From Euleptes europaea (Eukaryota > Chordata > Lepidosauria > Squamata > Sphaerodactylidae): a stretch of 64,000 nt of DNA. The position numbers and the translations under genes are program-made. The notes under the pieces are model-generated. The model saw only the letters and a program-made list of their open reading frames with translations, was not told the DNA's origin and made no database searches. Positions 59,046-64,000 of the stretch are shown here, piece by piece. The stretch spans positions 14,391,821-14,455,820 of the forward strand of contig NC_079312.1 of the NCBI RefSeq assembly GCF_029931775.1, written 5' to 3'. Position 1 is the stretch's first letter; each line of letters opens with the position of its first letter.

Positions 59046-59760
59046 CAGCAGAGATGGGCGAGAGCAGGAGGCGGAGGAGGTGGACAGGCTGGCTGCGCTT
59101 ATCAGCAAGGGGGAAACCCGAGAAAAGGGGGACGTTGAGCACTGGGAGAGTCTCTCTGGCCGCAGAGGAGAATTGCGGGGCGATGGGTTCGCGTCCCTGC
59201 AGGATCCTCCCCTCCCGCCCATCCCTTTTGGGTGGTCTTTAAGGGGCAGCTGGAAGAGTGAAAAATAAATGGGGAAAGCACACATTGAGGAACGCTCTTC
59301 TCCCCCCAAGGGCGCTCCGGGGATCACCCATCTGCGCCCCGTAGTTGCTCCGCTCCCCCCCCCAGCTTTCTCCCCCCCCCCCAGCTTTCTCCCCCCCCCC
59401 AGCTTTCTCCCCCCCGCCCCCAGCTTTCTCCCCCCAAGCCGCTCTTCCAGTTCGGGCGCGCTTCTTCTCCTCCTTCCCCCGCCCCGTCCAAGATCTTATT
59501 TAGGAAATCATATAAACGCGCCTTTCCTGCCGTGGCAGAAAGGCCCAATTCTCCCTCCGGCCTGGGGGAAAAGAGCCAGAGGAGGCGGCCTCCAGCCCAG
59601 GAAAAAAGCAAGCGCCCCCTCCCACCCCCGCCGCCTCTCCACGTTGCAGCAACCGACCGCCCACGAACACGCCCAGTCCCGGGAATCCCCTGCAAGCCTC
59701 GCTTCGACCTGCAAGGGCTTCTGGGAACTGTAGTTCACAAGAACAAAATGTTATTACTAA
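59046..59760 (-). promoter_or_regulatory. GC-rich promoter region of gene C
   Basis: Counterpart of the A and B promoters, with ACTACAGTTCCCAGAAG on the minus strand (59,718-59,734). High C content drives the many overlapping open frames here. Confidence 0.6.
59345..59440. repeat. C-rich minisatellite (cagctttct plus C run)
   Basis: Five units of cagctttct followed by 6-11 Cs, differing mainly in C-run length. The minus strand has repeated G runs able to form G-quadruplexes. It lies inside the promoter region of gene C; units A and B lack it. Confidence 0.85.
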
Positions 59761-60005
59761 ACCAAAAGTATTGTGGAAGTATTGTGTGTGAGTGAGTCAG
59801 TGAGAGAGAGAAAGAGAGAGACTGAAGTCTATTTTTTAAATGGGGATAGGGTAGCTACATGCCCTGTGCCTTTCAGGAGGGAAGAGCCCCACGGGATCCA
59901 ACCCCACGGGACACCCAACATCCTGTGTCCCACAATGGCCAGGGATGGAGGCAACAGCGGCCGCACGGAGTTGCCCCAGCATCCAGAGGGTAGACTGCCC
60001 CTGAA
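59761..60005. other. Upstream flank of unit C
   Basis: Contains a short GA-rich tract (~59,800-59,820). Matches the ends of units A and B up to 'gtagactgcccctgaa', where the LTR is inserted. Confidence 0.5.
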
Positions 60006-60369
60006 TGTTGCGGGAGCTGGCAGATTGTGCCAACGCCCAGGTATAAGTACCAGTAGAGCTTGTAGAAAATGCAGTTGTTTATTCACAGTGCTATAAACAC
60101 ACTCTTCCACCACTATCTCCCGACACAGAGTCTTACACTTATATACAGATGCCATCTCCAGGCAGCAATTAGTGTTCCTGGCTGAGTCACTCTCCAGGTG
60201 CAACTCATCACCTTCAGGCTGAGTCACCCTACAGGTGCAACTCATTAACTCAGTCTCAGGCCTTCTAGGGGCTTTCCAGGTTATTGCATCAGCTTAGCTT
60301 GACACTTAGATCCCCTGAATCTAAAATCACCTGTCATTGCTAATATGAACAGACTTGCATATTCTGTCA
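60006..60369 (-). mobile_element. Solo LTR, 364 bp, minus orientation
   Basis: On the minus strand it starts TGACAGAATATG and ends CCCGCAACA, with TATA-like 'tgtatataag' and AATAAA in LTR order. Flanked by ctgaa (60,001-60,005 and 60,370-60,374). Units A and B have the empty site ('ctgaacatggaggttct' at 41,117). Fossil. Confidence 0.82.
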
Positions 60370-60408
60370 CTGAATATGGAGGTTCTATTTAACCATCATA
60401 TCCACTAG

Positions 60409-61097
60409 TGAAATGCCTGAAATCATTATATGCTATGGGAAATGTATTCTTTGATTTGAAATATATTCTTTGTATTGAATAAAGTATATCTGCACTTATA
60501 AACATGCCAGAATCAGCATATAAGAGTTGGCATCTATTATAAAGTCACACCAAGCACCTATAGATGTTAGCAGGCCTGAAAACTAAAGGGGCCACGTTTT
60601 ACCCTCTAGTTGAAGTTAATTAGAGAAGCTATAGACGATCTTAGTATGCTCTCATAAGCTGGTTTTCCAGAGATAAGAACCAGCTAGGAACCTCCGTAGT
60701 TAGCCTTGGCAGAAATCAAGGTCCAAGATAAAAAGGCAGTAACTTAGGATCAAACAGAGCAGCACCTGACACTGTAGGGTCCTCTTGCTCATTAGTGAGC
60801 ATGAGATCATTACTTCCTCTGTAACCGCCTTCAATTCTGTAATAGGGTATGCTAATTTGGGGGTCCCGAGTATTGGGCATTTGGGTCCTTACGTGTGTAT
60901 TACACCTCTGTAACCACCCATTATCGAAGTCTATATTCGTCCTTGCAATCCTTTGATGTCTGTGTGAATTGTCCTGCACTTTGGGCAATTTTCACCAGGC
61001 GTTTTGTGTATTGGCCAATAAAACAAACTGCTTTGAATCTTTAACCTCCTAATGTGTTATTGTCATTGGGAATTGATACAATAATACAGGCATATCA
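60409..61097 (+). mobile_element. Solo LTR, 689 bp
   Basis: Starts TGAAATGCCTG and ends CAGGCATATCA (10 of 11 inverted). Flanked by ctag (60,405-60,408 and 61,098-61,101). AATAAA at ~61,017. Units A and B show the uninterrupted flank ('catcataactgatagccact' at ~23,440). A 4-bp duplication fits a gammaretrovirus-like source. Fossil. Confidence 0.82.
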
Positions 61098-61101
61098 CTA
61101 G

Positions 61102-61489
61102 CCACTAATGGACTTTCCCACCACCATGAATCTGTCTCCTTCTCTTTTGAGCAATAAAAACAAGTGGAAATAGCATCTTCTAGGTTTGCCCCCCCAATCA
61201 AGTCTCAGCTGACTCCCCCACCCTAGTCTGACCCTCCAACCACTGGTTCCAGAAGAACTGTTGAGATTTCCTCCCCAAAGGAAAAATGAAATCACTGCTC
61301 CTGAGAGTCAGTGTTGTGGTGGGACAAAGTCTGGGTGTCAGTGGGTAGACTTGTCCCACCTCCCACCAAGAGAAAGAATGCCCTAGGAGGAGCCATGCTT
61401 TTCCAGGATGGCTCCCACACTGCGCTGTGAAAGAAAAGCTACCCAGAAGCCGGTTGAGCTTTGCTCAGTTTGGAATCTGGCGCCAGAAA
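61102..61489. other. Start of a fourth unit (D)
   Basis: After the end-of-unit flank, 61,225-61,478 aligns with 3,455-3,607 of unit A ('gagatttcctccccaaag', 'ttgctcagtttggaatc'). It has a ~90-bp extra stretch. No gene within the window. Confidence 0.6.
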
Positions 61490-62003
61490 TGTTGTGCCTC
61501 AGTTTACCTTAGGTTATCAATCAAGACAACTGAGATGAGATGCAGTGAAATTCACAGTTTGTTTATTGGTTTTGAGAATAAACAGAACTGGGTGCGCAAT
61601 ACCCAACTGTCAAGCCGAAGGATTGCGAACCCACGTAAGAAGACAGGAATAACTTTTAAAGACCTTTCAGTAATGATGTTTGCAAAATAAAGATACATTT
61701 CTGATCATCCCAGTATTACCGCATAGTGTTTCATTGCTCTATTGAAATTGATATGTAAGCGATTCTTTAATATGTGTGCCCTAGTTCTAGCCAAAGATTC
61801 CCTACTATCAGGGAACAAGCAGTACTTTCGAGGTTACGGAGGAGCGGAAGAGCAGAGAGAGAAAGTTAGCGATCTTGCCAATGACATTCCCGGACAGAAA
61901 GAGAAAAAGGGAGGGGCAAAGTGTTTCTAGAGTGTGCAGAGTGCTGATGTGTGTTTATCTACACACGCGTTTTACAAGAGGGGGGTATTTCATGGGCACT
62001 TCA
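61490..62003 (-). mobile_element. LTR-like sequence, minus orientation
   Basis: Minus strand starts TGAAGTGCC and ends GGCACAACA, with AATAAA near 61,580. Diverged copy of 45,102-45,653. Fossil; no flanking duplication found. Confidence 0.6.
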
Positions 62004-62455
62004 GCTGGTTCCAAGATGTCTAAGTCCCAAAGCTGGCCAAATCCAAACTGCTGTTTGTTGGGGTTTGAATTTTGGAGGTGAAAACCCAGTGTTTGGCAGA
62101 CCTAGAAGGGGCTTCTGAGAGGCAAGCAGATTGTGCAGCTGGAGTAGGGGGGGGCTTGATTGAATTAACACGAAGAGACAAAGGACTGGCCGGGGCCTTG
62201 GCTGAAGTTGGCCTGGTGAATGTCCTGTTTCCCTGGGCAAAGCGGGATTCCTGCTTTCATTCTGGTGCAAATGACTAGTTTCCCACTCTGGGAGGGGAGG
62301 GGGGCCTTCACAGCTGTCCGCTGGGTGGAGTGAAAGTAATTACCCAGGCTGGCCTCCAACAATAGGTGCTTGGGGGCTCTTCTGGGCTTGGTTGGCATTT
62401 TATCTCCCCTGCATGTATGGCTAGTTTTAAAAGTGCCTTTAACGGCAGATAATTA
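62004..62455. other. Unassigned non-coding DNA
   Basis: No gene or named repeat recognised. Confidence 0.35.
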
Positions 62456-62807
62456 GGGTTGACAACCTCCAGGTACTAGCTGGAGATCTCCTATTACAAC
62501 TGATCTCCAGCTGATCAGTTCATCTGGAGAAAATGGCCGCTTTGGCAATTGGACCCTATGTCATTGAAGTCCCCTCCCCAAACCCTGCCCTCCTCAGGCT
62601 CCACCCCAAAAACCTCCCGCCAGTTGCAAAGAGGGACCTGGCAACCCTAGGGAGTCAGCTGAAACTTGATGAGGGGGGGAGGGGGGACTTCAATGCCATA
62701 GAGTCCAAAGTGGCCATTTTCTCCAGGTGAACTGATCCCTATTGGCTTGAGATCAGTTGTAATAGCAGGAGATCTCCAGCTGGTACCTGGAGGTTGGCAA
62801 CCCTAGT
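62456..62807. mobile_element. Two GGGTTGCCA-family MITE-like repeats, head to head
   Basis: 62,456-62,650 runs from 'agggttgacaacctccagg' to 'ctggcaaccctag'. 62,676-62,807 is an inverted partial copy ending 'ggaggttggcaaccctag'. The first is the best complete copy in the window. Confidence 0.75.
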
Positions 62808-62832
62808 TGGGGTAGCCATGTCAGTCCGCAGT

Positions 62833-64000
62833 TGTCATGGGCCCTGCCTTCGGAGCTGAGGACCCAGAGGACTCTGAAGCTGAAGTGGAGGAACAGGTTG
62901 CCTCTGGGCCTTCAGTACCTCCATTGCAGTCAGTAGTACAGGAGCCTGAAACAACTCAGCAGGAACCACAGCTAGGCAGAGAGATGGAACAACGGCAGAC
63001 AGAAGCTACTCATCCCCCAACTCCTGCAGTGGAAGCTGAGAATGGCAGCCCTCCAAGCTCACCTGAACCTGATAGGCATATCAGGACTCGCCAGCGTATA
63101 GTTTTGCAGGGTAGGCGAAGGAGTGCTCGCCTGGAAAGCCTAAGCAGACAGAGAACTGGTGCTGAGTCGTTGCAGGATGAAGCCTAGCTTGGAAGTGCAC
63201 TGACTGATAAAGGCAGTGCAGGCACACTTTCACTTTGCGGAAGCAACCGTGCAATTCCCCTGTCTTCTTGCTACTGCTGTGATTGATCTTTCCGGCCGTT
63301 GACCCCTGCCTGTTTTGACGACGCCTCTGAATACAAACCTTGAGAGATAACAGAATCTTTGTTGCCTGCTCCGAAAGGGGCTAGATACCCCCCCGCACGT
63401 CTGAGGACTGCGGGCACCGCCCAGCCCTTGGCCTACGCCGGCACAGCTTGCTTCCGCCTACAAAAAGCAACTGCCTGGCTCCCAGCCATGATGGAGGAAG
63501 AAACTGAAGCTGCTTTAGCTACAACTCGTTCAGAAAACCAAACGCTGAGAAGCCAATTAACAGCCGTAACTGCTGATAACAGAGCCTTGCAAGGTCAGTT
63601 CCAACAACTTAAGCAGGCACTTGGAGCTGTACAGCAGCAGTTGGCTGCTTTTGCGGTTGCTCCATCGCCAGCCCTACCTGCAAGTAAATGCCCTGTGGCC
63701 TTGCCAGAGAAATTTGGAGGTACACCAGCAGACTTTCCTTTGTTTCTGGCTCAGTGCAAGCTGTTTATGAAGGTGAGACAGCGTGATTTCCCTGATGAAC
63801 AAACCAAGGTGGCCTTCATTTTAAGTCTGTTAAAGGACCAGGCAGCCAAATGGGCCACGCCCCTGCTTGTAGCAGACTCCCCAGTTTTAGGTAATTATGC
63901 TGCCTTCCTGGCACAATTCATGGCAGCCTACTCTGACCCACAGAAACTGGCAAGGGCCAACCGACAGCTCCGTCGTTTGCAGCAAGGACAACAGTCTGTG
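62833..64000 (+). mobile_element. Ty3/Gypsy-type LTR retroelement, left end
   Basis: The LTR appears to start TGTCATGGGCC at 62,833 and contains a 116-residue open stretch (62,837-63,187). The LTR/internal boundary was not fixed. A gag frame follows from 63,488. The element runs off the right edge, so its extent and completeness are unknown. It is treated as a fossil virus-like element. Confidence 0.75.
63488..64000 (+). CDS. Gag-like protein of Ty3/Gypsy element, partial
   Basis: Frame from the ATG at 63,488 to the window end, 171 residues, still open. N-terminal helical/coiled region (ENQTLRSQLTAVTADNRAL), then a capsid-like segment (LPEKFGGTPADFPLFLAQCKLFM, KVAFILSLLKDQAAKWATPLL, YAAFLAQFMAAYSDPQK). 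This matches the Gag family that also gave rise to the mammalian RTL/PEG10 genes. The surrounding LTR suggests an element, not a domesticated gene. The rest lies outside the window. Confidence 0.78.
   Translation, partial: MMEEETEAALATTRSENQTLRSQLTAVTADNRALQGQFQQLKQALGAVQQQLAAFAVAPSPALPASKCPVALPEKFGGTPADFPLFLAQCKLFMKVRQRDFPDEQTKVAFILSLLKDQAAKWATPLLVADSPVLGNYAAFLAQFMAAYSDPQKLARANRQLRRLQQGQQSV

Noticed and set aside
59269-59733. 154-residue Pro/Ser-rich frame
   Set aside because: Produced by the C-rich minisatellite and promoter composition.
62837-63187. 116-residue Glu/Pro-rich frame as a host gene
   Set aside because: Begins at the presumed LTR start and is better explained as part of the Gypsy element.

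Overview
The window is vertebrate nuclear DNA, almost certainly from a squamate reptile (lizard or snake). The reasons are C2H2 zinc-finger exons of the KCLECGKSF type with a KRAB exon, and a repeat mix of CR1, L2, L1, RTE-like and Penelope elements, Sauria-type tRNA SINEs, hAT-like elements and many solo LTRs. There are no bacterial or phage features.

Layout: the window is a tandem cluster of leftward-transcribed KRAB zinc-finger genes. Unit A (1 to about 23,663) and unit B (23,664 to about 41,330) are adjacent copies. Their first ~15 kb, covering the zinc-finger exon and most of the intron, looks well over 99% identical. The KRAB exon and promoter side are clearly more diverged. Unit C (about 41,330 to 61,100) is an older paralogue with the same order but heavily remodelled. 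A stub of a fourth unit (D) starts at about 61,100. Each complete unit reads from the right: a GC-rich promoter with an ACTACA/TTCCC motif, then a KRAB-A exon (seen in A and B only), a large TE-filled intron, and one long exon with the linker and finger array. Gene A looks usable (KRAB plus 21 fingers). Gene B has a stop codon upstream of its fingers. Gene C has a frameshift in its fingers and no KRAB exon that I can find.

Mobile elements: unit C carries a full-length L1 (46,347-52,674) with both ORFs open and a 16-bp target-site duplication, the most likely recently mobile element here. Unit A carries a Penelope-like element (16,885-19,457) with an open RT/GIY-YIG frame, an inverted copy of its 3' end at its left end, and hammerhead-ribozyme-like cores. 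It lies inside a region that splits a CR1 element. Solo LTRs with matching target duplications are at 70-879 (copied at 23,733-24,542), 42,896-43,388, 53,852-54,264, 60,006-60,369 and 60,409-61,097. A Ty3/Gypsy element enters at 62,833 and runs off the right edge.

Pairwise comparison of units supplies empty sites that order the insertions. The RTE fragment predates the split of C from A/B. The truncated L1, the L2 and the Sauria SINE in the A/B intron came after that split but before the A/B duplication. One Sauria SINE is private to B, and one 86-bp tandem duplication is private to A. I found no clearly new biochemical system. The most informative signals are the sharp identity step next to the KRAB exon, the divergent fates of the three genes, the intact L1, and the Penelope structure.
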